Positions 9,299 to 18,960 of a DNA stretch of 64,000 nt are shown piece by piece (position 1 is the first letter of the stretch; the number at the start of each line of letters is the position of its first letter). The DNA is from Sulfurovum sp. TSL6. GTDB lineage: Bacteria; Campylobacterota; Campylobacteria; Campylobacterales; Sulfurovaceae. The notes under the pieces are model-generated. The model was not told the origin of the DNA. It saw nothing but the letters and a program-made list of their open reading frames with translations, and made no database searches. Location: the NCBI RefSeq assembly GCF_019972115.1, contig NZ_BPFJ01000001.1, positions 682,001-746,000 of the forward strand, read 5' to 3'. The translations under genes were made by a program, and so were the position numbers.

Positions 9299-10518
9299 TG
9301 ACAAAAAAAACATGTAGCTTTTGTGAAGCCCAAGAGAGTGAAGAAAATCCACTCATCGCCGGTGAAAGTGCCTATATTTGTTCAAATTGTGTCGTTTCTG
9401 CATATAAAATTCTTTTTGGAGAAGAAGATCAGGAAGAAGCACAACAAGATCTAGGAACTCAGACCCTCTACACACCAAAAGAGTTAAACGCATTACTTGA
9501 TGATTATGTCATTGGGCAAGAGCAAGCAAAGAAAACACTCTCCGTTGCTGTCTATAATCACTACAAACGTATTTTCAAAGACAACATTGAAGATGATACA
9601 CAGATCGCTAAATCAAATGTACTTCTCATAGGACCGACCGGTTCAGGAAAAACACTTTTAGCACAAACGATCGCCAGATTTTTAAATGTCCCTATTGCCA
9701 TAGCAGATGCAACGAATCTCACAGAAGCAGGGTATGTGGGCGAAGATGTTGAAAACATTCTTACGAAACTTCTCATGGCTGCGGATGGTGACCCACAACG
9801 TGCCGAACAGGGGATCGTATTCATTGATGAGGTAGATAAGATCGCCAGAATGGGTGAAAACCGTTCTATCACACGTGATGTTTCAGGAGAAGGTGTACAA
9901 CAGGCCCTCCTTAAGCTCATCGAAGGTTCAGTTGTGAATATTCCGCCAAAAGGTGGACGTAAACACCCTAACCAAGACTTTATACAGATAGACACATCAA
10001 ATATACTCTTTATCTGCGGGGGTGCATTTGATGGTCTTAATGACATTCTCAAAAGAAGACTTGGAGCGAATATACTTGGTTTTGGTCAGGAAAAACGTTC
10101 TAAAAAAGACGAAGAGAATCTTCTTCCTATGGTAGAGGCAGATGATCTTGTCACTTATGGGATCATTCCTGAACTTATAGGACGTCTACATGTACTGGCT
10201 ACACTGGGTGAGATCTCTAAAGAAGACATGGTGCGTATCTTGGTAGAACCTAAAAACTCTCTTGTCAAACAGTATCAGAAACTCTTTGAAATAGATGACG
10301 TAAAGCTTAGCTTTGAAGAAGATGCACTTGCACGTATTGCCCAAAAAGCATTAGTGAGAAAAACAGGAGCAAGAGGATTGCGTTCTATTCTTGAAGAGAT
10401 ACTTCTAGATATCATGTATGAATTGCCTGAGCTTAAGGGATATGAAGTAGTTATTACGGATGAAGTCGTTGAATCAGGTGCAAAACCTTTGTACATAAAA
10501 GATAAAAAAACAGCATAA
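9298..10518 (+). CDS. clpX: ATP-dependent Clp protease specificity subunit ClpX
   Basis: A hexameric AAA+ unfoldase that delivers substrates to ClpP. 406 residues. The N-terminal zinc-binding domain has C6/C9 and C28/C31; Walker A GPTGSGKT is at 112-119; the pore loop GYVG lies in [10 protein letters not shown] near 150; and Walker B VFIDEVDK is near 175. The C-terminal small domain contains [10 protein letters not shown]. It starts on the last base of lpxA (TAATG). clpP is not in the window. Confidence 0.98.
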   Translation: MTKKTCSFCEAQESEENPLIAGESAYICSNCVVSAYKILFGEEDQEEAQQDLGTQTLYTPKELNALLDDYVIGQEQAKKTLSVAVYNHYKRIFKDNIEDDTQIAKSNVLLIGPTGSGKTLLAQTIARFLNVPIAIADATNLTEAGYVGEDVENILTKLLMAADGDPQRAEQGIVFIDEVDKIARMGENRSITRDVSGEGVQQALLKLIEGSVVNIPPKGGRKHPNQDFIQIDTSNILFICGGAFDGLNDILKRRLGANILGFGQEKRSKKDEENLLPMVEADDLVTYGIIPELIGRLHVLATLGEISKEDMVRILVEPKNSLVKQYQKLFEIDDVKLSFEEDALARIAQKALVRKTGARGLRSILEEILLDIMYELPELKGYEVVITDEVVESGAKPLYIKDKKTA

Positions 10519-10542
10519 GAGTAGCATTAAAAAGGAAATATA

Positions 10543-11577
10543 ATGTTTAAAAGATTATTAGGAATGTTCTCAAACGATTTAGCGATCGACTTGGGAACAG
10601 CAAACACACTTGTACTTGTAAAAGGACAAGGTATCAGTATTAACGAACCTTCAGTTGTTGCTATCCAATATGATAAGCATGGCAGAGAGCGTATTCTTGC
10701 TGTGGGTCAGGAAGCAAAAGACATGGTAGGTAAAACACCAGGAAATATTAAAGCTATTCGTCCTATGAAAGACGGTGTTATCGCCGATTTTGAAGTCACT
10801 GAAATGATGATCCGTTATTTCATTGAGAAAGCACATAAGAGAAAAGGTTTCTTCTCTCCACGTATCATTATCTGTGTACCTTATGGACTGACTCAGGTTG
10901 AAAGACGTGCCGTAAAAGACTCTGCAGAAAATGCAGGTGCAAGATACGTTTACCTGATAGAAGAACCTATGGCAGCAGCTATCGGTGCAGGGATACCGGT
11001 AAAAGATCCAAATGGTAACCTTGTCGTAGATATCGGTGGGGGTACAACTGAAATTGGTGTCACTTCACTGGGTGGTCTTGTGATCTCTAAATCCATTCGT
11101 GTGGCTGGGGACAATCTTGATCAAGCGATCATTGACTATATTAAAAAGAACTTTAACCTTCTCATTGGTGAGCGTGTGGCTGAAGAACTTAAGATCAAGA
11201 TCGGAACAGCTATCCCATTACAAGAAGAGATGTCTACTACTGTACGTGGTAGAGATCAAGTTGAAGGTAGCCTTGCTTCTATAGAGATCACTTCTGAACA
11301 TATGAGAGCTGCGATGAAAGATTCTCTAGAAGAGATCGCAGAAGCACTGAAAGATGTGCTTGAACAAACACCACCGGAACTTGCAGGTGATATCGTAGAA
11401 AACGGTATTGTGCTTACCGGAGGTGGTGCACTTATCAGAGGGTTGGACAAATATCTTTCAGATATTGTAAAACTTCCGGTATATATCGCGGAGGACCCTC
11501 TTCTTGCTGTTGCAAAAGGTACAGGTATTGCCTTGGATGAAATAGATCTCCTTCAACAAATGGCATATGAAGACTAG
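10543..11577 (+). CDS. mreB: rod-shape-determining actin homologue MreB
   Basis: A cytoplasmic bacterial actin that organises the elongasome beneath the inner membrane. 344 residues with the phosphate-1 loop DLGTANT near 17-23, the phosphate-2 loop VVDIGGGTTEIG near 160, and the adenosine motif LTGGGALIRGL near 290. An N-terminal amphipathic FKRLLGMF is the membrane-binding segment. It lies 24 bases after clpX with AAGGAAA before the ATG, and overlaps mreC by 11 bases. Confidence 0.98.
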   Translation: MFKRLLGMFSNDLAIDLGTANTLVLVKGQGISINEPSVVAIQYDKHGRERILAVGQEAKDMVGKTPGNIKAIRPMKDGVIADFEVTEMMIRYFIEKAHKRKGFFSPRIIICVPYGLTQVERRAVKDSAENAGARYVYLIEEPMAAAIGAGIPVKDPNGNLVVDIGGGTTEIGVTSLGGLVISKSIRVAGDNLDQAIIDYIKKNFNLLIGERVAEELKIKIGTAIPLQEEMSTTVRGRDQVEGSLASIEITSEHMRAAMKDSLEEIAEALKDVLEQTPPELAGDIVENGIVLTGGGALIRGLDKYLSDIVKLPVYIAEDPLLAVAKGTGIALDEIDLLQQMAYED

Positions 11578-12601
11578 ACTTGTCATCATAGCCATACTGT
11601 TACTCATACTAACAGTACTACTGTCACGAAATGATGAACGTATCTCAGATACGTTTCTCAATATCATTAATCCTATCAAACAAAAATATAAAAATTTTAC
11701 ACAGAATTTAGAAGATAAAAGTCAAAGCTATATTTTTCAAAAAGAGTCTATCGAGAAACTGAGTAAAGAAAACCGTATTTTACGTCAACGCCTTCTCGAA
11801 CAGATCCACTATATAGAACAAGTAAAAGACATTTATGAGGTACTCCCGACTTTAAGTCACATACCTGTCAAAAATATCTCTATTACGGATACTATCTCTT
11901 ACGTAAAACTTAACAGTTTTTCTCAGATCATCTTGACCAAACCTAAAGGACTGGAAGAAGATAAACTCTATGGCCTGATACAAGGCAGTGTGGTTGCAGG
12001 TACTGCAAGAGTACACAATAATCAACTCTATGGCTATCTCACATCAGATAAAAAGTGCCGTTTTTCTGTTTTCATCGGTAAAACCAAAGCACCGGGTATT
12101 GCTTTGGGTCTAAAAGCAAATGAAATGATCATCAAGTTCATACCAAAATGGCATAAAATTAAAGAGGGGGATGCAGTCCTTACCTCAGGTTTAGATGGTA
12201 TATTTTTTGCAGATATACCTGTGGGTCTTGTGACCAAAGTAGAAGTACAGAGTTCTTATACTGTTGCACATATTAAAACCTACAGTGATATTTTCCATCC
12301 CAAAACATTTTTTCTGATCAATGATGCCAAAGCCACGCTTGCAGAAAATTTTGATTCGAACCGTACCGACTTAGCCACAAGATACAGTACCCCGGATATC
12401 CATATTGAGCAGAAAGGTTCGATCGAACCGCTCAAAGATGCCAACATAAGTACACCGGTTGTATCAAGCATTCCAAAACGTATCGATCAGACACAAGAAG
12501 ATGTTATTGAGCCATTAGAAGTTTCAGAAATCGTAGAATCCCCCAGAAAAGTCAGTGAAAAGAAGCATGAAGCTGAGTCAAGCAGTTTAGACCTCTTTTA
12601 A
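11567..12601 (+). CDS. mreC: rod-shape-determining protein MreC
   Basis: A bitopic protein that links MreB to periplasmic wall synthases. 344 residues: a membrane helix at 3-19, a coiled coil of about residues 45-90, then the two beta-domain region of MreC (IPVGLVTKVE near 220 is characteristic). The last 80 residues are a low-complexity Ser/Glu/Lys tail, probably disordered, longer than in minimal MreC. The ATG lies inside the mreB end. mreD is not adjacent, and a clear terminator follows. Confidence 0.93.
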   Translation: MKTRLVIIAILLLILTVLLSRNDERISDTFLNIINPIKQKYKNFTQNLEDKSQSYIFQKESIEKLSKENRILRQRLLEQIHYIEQVKDIYEVLPTLSHIPVKNISITDTISYVKLNSFSQIILTKPKGLEEDKLYGLIQGSVVAGTARVHNNQLYGYLTSDKKCRFSVFIGKTKAPGIALGLKANEMIIKFIPKWHKIKEGDAVLTSGLDGIFFADIPVGLVTKVEVQSSYTVAHIKTYSDIFHPKTFFLINDAKATLAENFDSNRTDLATRYSTPDIHIEQKGSIEPLKDANISTPVVSSIPKRIDQTQEDVIEPLEVSEIVESPRKVSEKKHEAESSSLDLF

Positions 12602-12612
12602 AAGCGCATTTT

Positions 12613-12633
12613 GCCCTTTTTTAAGGGCTTTTT
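12613..12633 (+). terminator. intrinsic terminator after mreC
   Basis: A perfect GCCCTT/AAGGGC stem (12613-12618 with 12623-12628) is followed immediately by a T run. It closes the fabZ-mreC transcription unit 12 bases after the mreC stop. Confidence 0.9.
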
Positions 12634-12647
12634 CTATCTAAATCATG

Positions 12648-12653
12648 TATAAT
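12648..12653 (+). promoter_or_regulatory. carB promoter -10
   Basis: TATAAT at 12648-12653, 30 bases before the carB ATG and just after the mreC terminator, so carB is transcribed separately. I see no good TTGACA 17 bases upstream. Confidence 0.6.
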
Positions 12654-12682
12654 TACCAACTAAAAATTAAGGGTATTCCTCC

Positions 12683-15600
12683 ATGCCAAAACGCAATGAC
12701 ATCAAAACTATTTTACTTATTGGTTCTGGGCCTATCGTTATCGGTCAAGCTTGTGAATTTGACTATTCCGGAACTCAAGCAGCTAAAACACTTAAAGAGT
12801 TAGGCTATAGAGTAGTCCTTATCAACTCTAACCCTGCTACGATCATGACAGACCCTGAGTTTGCAGATCGTACCTACATTGAACCCATCACCCCTGAAGT
12901 AATTGATAGAATTATCAAAAAAGAAAACGTTGATGCTATCTTACCTACAATGGGTGGACAAACTGCACTTAACGTTGCTATGGATATGTACGATGCGGGT
13001 ATGCTTAAAGATGTGAAGTTCCTTGGAGCGCATCCGGATGCTATTAAAAAAGGGGAAGATAGACAACTCTTTAATGAAGCGATGATCAAAATCGGTATGG
13101 ATCTACCTAAAAGTGCCAATGCCTACAGTGTGGACGAAGCAATAAAAGTAGCAAAAGAAATTGGTTTCCCCGTAATCAGCAGAGCTTCATTTACGCTTGC
13201 AGGTGGTGGTTCAGGTGTAGCCTACAATATGGAAGAGTTTAAAAAACTGGCTGAAGAAGGTATTGACGCAAGTCCGATCAATGAGATTGAGATCATGGAA
13301 TCTATGCTGGGATGGAAAGAATATGAAATGGAAGTTATCAGAGACAATAAAGATAACTGCATTATCGTATGTTCTATTGAAAACTTTGATCCTATGGGTG
13401 TACATACGGGAGACTCCGTTACCATTGCCCCTGCTCTGACACTTACAGACAAAGAGTTCCAAAACATGCGAGATGCCTCTTTCAAGATCTTACGCGAAGT
13501 AGGAGTAGATACGGGTGGATCCAATGTACAATTTTCTATCGATCCAGATACAGGACGTATGATCGTTATCGAAATGAACCCGAGAGTCAGCCGTTCATCT
13601 GCACTTGCATCAAAAGCTACAGGTTATCCTATCGCGAAAGTAGCAACACTTTTGGCTGTCGGATTTACCCTGGATGAAATTACAAATGACATCACAGGCA
13701 CACCCGCTAGTTTTGAACCGGTTATCGATTATGTCGTTACAAAACTTCCAAGATTTACTTTTGAAAAATTCCCGCTTGCGGACTCCACACTCACAACTGC
13801 AATGAAGTCTGTAGGTGAAGTCATGAGTATGGGTCGTACCTTTAAAGAGTCTTTTCAAAAAGCACTCTGTTCGCTTGAAACAGGACTTATCGGGTTTAAC
13901 CCGATCAAATGTGACGGTGAAGAGCTTGTCAGAGAGATCAGACGTCCAAATGAGAACCGTATGCTTTATGTATTTGAAGGACTCAGACGCGGTATGACAG
14001 TGGATGCTGTTTTTGACCTTTGTAAGATTGACAGATGGTACCTTTACCAGCTTGAAGAATTGGCTCTGCGTGAAAAAGAGATGGACATTGCCCTGCTTTC
14101 TGATCCTACTCGTCTTAGAGAAGTGAAAAGTGAAGGTTTCTCTGACCCGATGATCGCAGAAATCATTAACAAGAAAGAGGGTCTTAACCTTACAGAGAAT
14201 GATATCTACAATGCCAGAGAAAAAGCCGGTGTAGCACTTGAGTATAATGAAGTGGATACTTGTGCCGCAGAGTTTAAGGCACTCACACCTTACCTTTACT
14301 CTACAACGAATATCACAAAGCTTCCAGTACAAGAAGTACCTGCGAGTGAAGATAAAAAAGTACTTGTGATCGGTGGTGGTCCTAACCGTATCGGTCAGGG
14401 TATAGAGTTTGACTACTGTTGCGTACATGCAGCCTTTGCACTTCAGGATATGGGTGTAAAATCTATCATGTATAACTGTAACCCGGAAACAGTTTCTACA
14501 GATTATGACACGTCTGATGTCCTTTACTTTGAACCTATTGATTTTGAACATGTGAGAAATGTGATCGAACTTGAAAAGCCTGATGGTGTGATTGTACACT
14601 TTGGTGGGCAGACTCCGCTGAAACTGGCTAAGAACCTTACAGCGATCGGTGCAAATATCTCTGGGACGACGGCAAAAGTGATCGACCTTGCTGAAGACAG
14701 AGAACAATTCTCGACATTCATAGATGAACTGGGACTTAAACAGCCAGATAACGGCACAGCCTTTGCCAAAGATGAAGCGATGGCTATCGCAAACCGTATA
14801 GGTTATCCTGTACTTGTTCGTCCTAGTTTTGTTCTTGGTGGCCGTGGTATGCGTACTGTATATAGTGATGCAGAGCTCAGAGAATATATGGATGAAGCAG
14901 TAAGCGTATCTCACGATGCTCCAGTCCTTATAGATAAATTCCTTGACAATGCTATCGAACTTGACGTAGATGCCATTTGTGATGGGAAAGATGTCTATAT
15001 CGGTTCTGTGATGCAGCATATTGAAGAAGCAGGTATTCACTCTGGTGACTCTGCATGTTCACTTCCTCCGGTTTCTATCTCTGAAGAACTTCAAGAAGAA
15101 GTAAAAGAGCAAACTGCAAAGATCGCACTTGGTCTTGGTGTGGTGGGTCTTATGAATATACAATATGCTATCCACAAAGGGTTGATCTACCTGATCGAAG
15201 TAAACCCTAGAGCTTCTAGAACTGTACCTTTTGTAAGTAAAGCAACCGGTGTCCCTCTTGCCAAAGTAGCAACAAGAGTGATGATCCAGGGTGACCTTAA
15301 AGAAGCACTGAAATTCTATGATACATTTAATGTTGTGAACTTTGATAAAAAGATCATGGAACCAAATCTTAAAGGTCATGTTGCTGTCAAAGAAGCGGTT
15401 TTCCCTTTCAACAAACTTCCGGGGTCCGACCTTATCTTAGGTCCTGAAATGAAATCTACGGGAGAAGTTATGGGTATTTCTGACAGCTTCGGTATGAGTT
15501 TTGCCAAGAGTCAGTTTGCAAGTAAGAATAACATTCCACTTGAAGGAACACTCTTTATCTCACTCACTGAAAATGATAAACCATATGCAGGCGAAGTGGG

Positions 15601-15943
15601 TAAAATGTTTACAGATCTTGGATTTGACATTGTTGCTACATCGGGAACACATACAGCACTGGAAGAGGCAGGTGTGCCTTCAACAAAGGTACTCAAGATC
15701 TCTGAAGGCCGTCCAAATATTGATGATATGATCAAAAATGAAGAGATAGCGTTGGCTATCAATACTTCAGATAACAAAGCAAGTAAAGATGATGCCAAAA
15801 CCATCAGACAATCTGTTCTTGCCAGCCATGTAGCCTATTTAACGACTATAGCTGCCGCGAAAGCTACTGCATCTGCGATCAAAGAACTTAAGGCCACAAG
15901 CGGTGAACTTGAGCCAAAAGCATTACAAGATTATCTAAGTTAA
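12683..15943 (+). CDS. carB: carbamoyl-phosphate synthase large chain
   Basis: Makes carbamoyl phosphate from bicarbonate, ATP and ammonia supplied by CarA, for arginine and pyrimidine synthesis. 1086 residues, full length: two homologous ATP-grasp halves beginning near [19 protein letters not shown] and [18 protein letters not shown] (near residue 565), each with a carboxyphosphate or carbamate phosphorylation site ([18 protein letters not shown] and [18 protein letters not shown]), and a C-terminal MGS-like allosteric domain from about 940 ([10 protein letters not shown]...VATSGTH). carA is not in the window. Confidence 0.98.
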   Translation: MPKRNDIKTILLIGSGPIVIGQACEFDYSGTQAAKTLKELGYRVVLINSNPATIMTDPEFADRTYIEPITPEVIDRIIKKENVDAILPTMGGQTALNVAMDMYDAGMLKDVKFLGAHPDAIKKGEDRQLFNEAMIKIGMDLPKSANAYSVDEAIKVAKEIGFPVISRASFTLAGGGSGVAYNMEEFKKLAEEGIDASPINEIEIMESMLGWKEYEMEVIRDNKDNCIIVCSIENFDPMGVHTGDSVTIAPALTLTDKEFQNMRDASFKILREVGVDTGGSNVQFSIDPDTGRMIVIEMNPRVSRSSALASKATGYPIAKVATLLAVGFTLDEITNDITGTPASFEPVIDYVVTKLPRFTFEKFPLADSTLTTAMKSVGEVMSMGRTFKESFQKALCSLETGLIGFNPIKCDGEELVREIRRPNENRMLYVFEGLRRGMTVDAVFDLCKIDRWYLYQLEELALREKEMDIALLSDPTRLREVKSEGFSDPMIAEIINKKEGLNLTENDIYNAREKAGVALEYNEVDTCAAEFKALTPYLYSTTNITKLPVQEVPASEDKKVLVIGGGPNRIGQGIEFDYCCVHAAFALQDMGVKSIMYNCNPETVSTDYDTSDVLYFEPIDFEHVRNVIELEKPDGVIVHFGGQTPLKLAKNLTAIGANISGTTAKVIDLAEDREQFSTFIDELGLKQPDNGTAFAKDEAMAIANRIGYPVLVRPSFVLGGRGMRTVYSDAELREYMDEAVSVSHDAPVLIDKFLDNAIELDVDAICDGKDVYIGSVMQHIEEAGIHSGDSACSLPPVSISEELQEEVKEQTAKIALGLGVVGLMNIQYAIHKGLIYLIEVNPRASRTVPFVSKATGVPLAKVATRVMIQGDLKEALKFYDTFNVVNFDKKIMEPNLKGHVAVKEAVFPFNKLPGSDLILGPEMKSTGEVMGISDSFGMSFAKSQFASKNNIPLEGTLFISLTENDKPYAGEVGKMFTDLGFDIVATSGTHTALEEAGVPSTKVLKISEGRPNIDDMIKNEEIALAINTSDNKASKDDAKTIRQSVLASHVAYLTTIAAAKATASAIKELKATSGELEPKALQDYLS

Positions 15944-16010
15944 TCTCACGTCATCCTCGTGCTTGCACCCAAAGGGCATTTCCTACGGTCACACGTGGAT
16001 CTAAAAAGGT
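15944..16010. other. GC-rich intergenic segment, possible remnant of a dispersed repeat
   Basis: The gap between carB and the next gene is visibly richer in G+C than any other intergenic stretch here. It is bracketed by CACGT (15947-15951) and ACGTG (near 15993-15997). Such segments are often members of dispersed palindromic repeat families, but no second copy exists in this window. Confidence 0.3.
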
Positions 16011-16015
16011 ATTTT

Positions 16016-16450
16016 ATGTTAAATGACAAAGTTTTCCTTACACAAACTGATACCACCATAGGTTTTGTATCCCAAAATGCAGACAAACTTACAAAGATCA
16101 AACAACGCCCTCCTCACAAGCATTACATTCAAGCAGTCAACTCACTACATACACTCAATACATTTACCCGTGTGCCTCAAAAGTATAAAAATAGAGTTCG
16201 AAGAGCAAAAAAAACAACGTTTATTATGTCAAATGGACATTCTTATCGTGTGATACAAGATACACATCATCTATTGCTCTTAGACCGCCTCAAATGGGCT
16301 TATACCACATCGGCTAATCTAAGTAATGAAGCCTATGAAGAATCTTTTGCCAGAGAGATGGCAGATGTCATCATAGAACCGATAAAAGAAACCAAGCAAG
16401 CTTCACAGATTTATAAGCTTGGGAAATACGCACTAAAAAGGATACGTTAA
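16016..16450 (+). CDS. Sua5/YciO/YrdC-family protein (short)
   Basis: 144 residues. The fold signature is visible: TDTTIGFVSQ (compare TDTVYGL in YrdC), a KxR-like KQRPPHKHYI and the nucleotide-binding TTSANLSNEAY (SxN motif). Full-length YrdC enzymes make threonylcarbamoyl-AMP for tRNA t6A and have about 185-200 residues, so this shorter form may be a Campylobacterota variant or a paralogue with another role. The start at 16016 (MLNDKVF) follows AAAAAGGT; an upstream in-frame start would fall in the GC-rich segment. The stop overlaps the ATG of the HIT-like gene (TAATG). Confidence 0.8.
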   Translation: MLNDKVFLTQTDTTIGFVSQNADKLTKIKQRPPHKHYIQAVNSLHTLNTFTRVPQKYKNRVRRAKKTTFIMSNGHSYRVIQDTHHLLLLDRLKWAYTTSANLSNEAYEESFAREMADVIIEPIKETKQASQIYKLGKYALKRIR

Positions 16451-16815
16451 TGTCAGTAATTTATGAAAATGAAAATATCAGGATTGAAGTAGAACAAAGT
16501 GAAATACCTTGGCTTAAGATATTTACCCAACATGCTTACAAAGAGATGAGTGAAGTGCCGGGTTTGATCAAATTTGAAATATATGACCTTTTAGACACCA
16601 TAGAAAAAGAGATGCTCTCCTACTACAAACCTAAAAAAATAAACATTGCCAGTTTTGGTAACTATATGCCTCATGTACATTGGCACATCATGGCACGTTT
16701 TGAAGAAGACAGTTTTTTTCCTGAACCTATGTGGGGAACCAAACAGCGTGAAAGTGATTTGAGTTTACCTGAGTTTGAAGTCTTTTGTAAAAGAGTGGTA
16801 AAAGCTATTTCATAA
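16450..16815 (+). CDS. HIT-family (histidine triad) protein
   Basis: 121 residues with the defining triad HVHWHIMAR near residues 76-84 (H-x-H-x-H). HIT proteins are cytoplasmic nucleotide hydrolases or transferases acting on the alpha-phosphate of nucleotide conjugates. The rest of the sequence resembles the small diadenosine-tetraphosphate hydrolase-like members seen in Epsilonproteobacteria. It is translationally coupled to the Sua5/YrdC-like gene; that protein's product class (aminoacyl-like adenylates) makes a joint housekeeping role plausible, but this is inference. Confidence 0.85.
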   Translation: MSVIYENENIRIEVEQSEIPWLKIFTQHAYKEMSEVPGLIKFEIYDLLDTIEKEMLSYYKPKKINIASFGNYMPHVHWHIMARFEEDSFFPEPMWGTKQRESDLSLPEFEVFCKRVVKAIS

Positions 16816-16819
16816 TTTC

Positions 16820-16852
16820 TTCTCAGCCCAAAAAGATTTTTTAGGGCGAGAA
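16820..16852. terminator. bidirectional hairpin between convergent genes
   Basis: TTCTC-(A)-GCCC-AAAAA pairs with TTTTT-A-GGGC-GAGAA, a long stem with one bulged base. It lies between the HIT gene (plus) and the small ORF ending at 16873 (minus), and the A and T tracts within the stem let it act on either strand. Confidence 0.7.
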
Positions 16853-16872
16853 AGATTGCGGGTAATTTATTA

Positions 16873-17007
16873 TCACTCGTTATGCTCTTCTTTAGAGTCA
16901 AATTTTTCTTCTTCTTTTGCAAATTTATTTGAAAATTTATCTACATCAATAAAAATTGCACCTATTACCCCAATGACTATTCCAACTGCTATATAAACTA
17001 ATTCCAT
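16873..17007 (-). CDS. 44-residue single-helix membrane protein
   Basis: MELVYIAVGIVIGVIGAIFI forms one Gly/Val/Ile-rich membrane helix, followed by a strongly charged cytoplasmic tail rich in Lys and Glu. The ATG at 17007 has AAAGGGATT a few bases upstream, a credible ribosome-binding site. It resembles the many small YtxH- or DUF-type membrane peptides without matching one I know. Its stop lies about 20 bases from the convergent terminator, and it is divergent from the phosphate transporter gene. Confidence 0.6.
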   Translation of the reverse strand: MELVYIAVGIVIGVIGAIFIDVDKFSNKFAKEEEKFDSKEEHNE

Positions 17008-17200
17008 AATAATCCCTTTCCATTCATTTAAGCCATGTAGGCTATACAGTAGTATAACATAAATATTGTTTTATATATTAAAAACTCAAATATTATAATC
17101 TTTTTAAAACGAATGATTTTTATTTTTTATTATCACTACTAAGATTAGTAGGTGTATACTATAAGAATGCACTTATTATAAAAGGATGAAATAAATCGAT

Positions 17201-18829
17201 ATGATACAGATGGCCAAAAAAATGGAAAAAGAGGCAATTAAAAGTAGTGGAATTGATTTTATAAGACTTGGGTTTGCACTCTTTTTTCTTGTAGCGGTTT
17301 TAACCTATAGTTTTTTAAGTTCAGGTTCAATACCAAATAATATGTTTTTAGCCATAGCAGCACTATTTGGTGCCTATATGGCTATGAATATTGGTGCAAA
17401 TGATGTTGCAAACAATGTAGGGCCTGCAGTGGGTTCAAAAGCACTTACCATGGGTGGTGCCATAATTATTGCAGCCATTTTTGAGGCAAGTGGTGCATTT
17501 ATAGCAGGTGGAGATGTGGTTAAAACCATTAAAAAAGGTATTATTGATATCAGTGCATTCGGTGGTAATGCTGATCCATTTATTTGGGCGATGATGTCAG
17601 CACTTTTAGCTGCTGCACTATGGCTGAACTTTGCCACAATGATGAAAGCTCCGGTATCAACCACCCACTCAATCGTAGGGGGTGTCATGGGTGCCGGTAT
17701 CGCTGCGGCAGGATTCACCATTGTCTCGTGGAGTACTATGGGCAAAATTGCAGCTTCATGGATTATCTCACCGCTTCTTGGAGGAGTTATTGCAGCAATA
17801 TTTTTATATGCTATTAAAAAAACGATCATATTTCAAAACGATAAAGTTGCAGCAGCCAGGAAATGGGTACCGATCTTTGTAGCCATTATGTCTTGGGCAT
17901 TTGTGACCTATTTAACCATTAAAGGCCTCAAAAAGATATGGCCTTCGATTGTAGATGTTTTGGTATTTCTTCCCGATGAGAAAAAACCTTCTTTTCTCAT
18001 AGCATCTGTTTTTGGACTTATTGTGGCTGGCGCAGTCTATATTATATTGAAAAAAACGGTTGCTAACAGAGCAACAAATCTTCATAACACCAGAGATTCT
18101 ATTAATTTATTATTTACTGTACCACTTATTTTTGCAGCAGCGCTTTTAAGTTTTGCCCATGGTGCAAACGATGTTGCAAATGCTATTGGTCCATTGGCAG
18201 CGATCAATGATGCAGTGATAACCGGAGGGATTTCGGCTCAAGCAGGTATACCTATATGGGTTATGTCTGTTGGAGCGCTTGGTATTGCTCTTGGTCTTGC
18301 TCTTTATGGACCAAAACTGATCAGGACAGTGGGTAGTGAAATAACAGAATTAGACCAAATGAGAGCATTCTCAGTAGCAATTGCAGCTGCAATTACGGTT
18401 ATTATCGCTTCTCAGTTAGGTCTTCCTGTATCTTCAACACATATTGCACTCGGTGGTATCTTTGGAGTAGGTTTTTTAAGAGAATATCTTGCAACTACTG
18501 GACCAAAAGAGATTCTAGTAAAACAACAGACCAATATTGAAGATGAAAAAAGAGTCTTAAAAGCATACAGCAGTGAACTCAAAAGATTAGAGGACAAAGC
18601 AGATAAAACAAAAGCAGATTATGAAAGAATTGTTGATCTATATAAAGCCATTGATCATGAAGAAGATAAGATTAAAAGGACAAAAAAACATATAAAAAGT
18701 ATAGAAAAAGTCAAATATGTCAAAAGAGATGCCATTAAAAAAATTATTGCTGCCTGGGTTATAACAGTACCTGCCTCTGCAGTGCTTTCAGCAGCAATAT
18801 TTTTCATGATTAAAGGAATTGTACTTTAA
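17201..18829 (+). CDS. pitA: low-affinity inorganic phosphate transporter (PitA/PHO-4 family) with an inserted coiled coil
   Basis: A 542-residue inner-membrane protein importing phosphate (as metal-phosphate/H+ or Na+ symport). Two PHO-4 half-repeats are visible: GANDVANNVGPAVGSKAL (near 65) and HGANDVANAIGPLAAI (near 320), each followed by a PVSTTH / PVSSTH motif. Before the last membrane helix lies a charged stretch of about 75 residues (roughly 440-510) with heptad-like Leu/Ile spacing, predicted to be a cytoplasmic coiled coil, which is longer than in E. coli PitA. AAGGATG precedes the ATG by about 12 bases; ATG at 17210 is an alternative. A small ORF and two PPK2 genes follow on the same strand. 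Confidence 0.93.
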   Translation: MIQMAKKMEKEAIKSSGIDFIRLGFALFFLVAVLTYSFLSSGSIPNNMFLAIAALFGAYMAMNIGANDVANNVGPAVGSKALTMGGAIIIAAIFEASGAFIAGGDVVKTIKKGIIDISAFGGNADPFIWAMMSALLAAALWLNFATMMKAPVSTTHSIVGGVMGAGIAAAGFTIVSWSTMGKIAASWIISPLLGGVIAAIFLYAIKKTIIFQNDKVAAARKWVPIFVAIMSWAFVTYLTIKGLKKIWPSIVDVLVFLPDEKKPSFLIASVFGLIVAGAVYIILKKTVANRATNLHNTRDSINLLFTVPLIFAAALLSFAHGANDVANAIGPLAAINDAVITGGISAQAGIPIWVMSVGALGIALGLALYGPKLIRTVGSEITELDQMRAFSVAIAAAITVIIASQLGLPVSSTHIALGGIFGVGFLREYLATTGPKEILVKQQTNIEDEKRVLKAYSSELKRLEDKADKTKADYERIVDLYKAIDHEEDKIKRTKKHIKSIEKVKYVKRDAIKKIIAAWVITVPASAVLSAAIFFMIKGIVL

Positions 18830-18831
18830 TA

Positions 18832-18939
18832 GTGACTAGCCAATTCAACATACTATTAACTCTCATAATAACACTATTGTTATGGGGAGCTTTAGTTCTC
18901 TTGGGGACAGGGTCTCTCTACCCAACTGACAAAGAATAA
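18832..18939 (+). CDS. 35-residue membrane peptide between phosphate transporter and PPK2
   Basis: A GTG start two bases after the transporter stop opens a short frame: a polar start, one strong membrane helix (ILLTLIITLLLWGALVLLG) and a short tail ending TDKE. There is no strong ribosome-binding site of its own, so expression would depend on coupling to the transporter. The hydrophobic pattern and tight placement suggest a real small subunit, but coding status is unproven. Confidence 0.45.
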   Translation: MTSQFNILLTLIITLLLWGALVLLGTGSLYPTDKE

Positions 18940-18960
18940 AAAAATTTACAAGGTATAAAT

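Noticed and set aside
13610-15040. 476-codon open frame antisense to carB
   Set aside because: It lies wholly inside carB, has no ribosome-binding site, and its translation is a low-complexity Cys/Phe/His-rich string typical of the shadow of biased codons.
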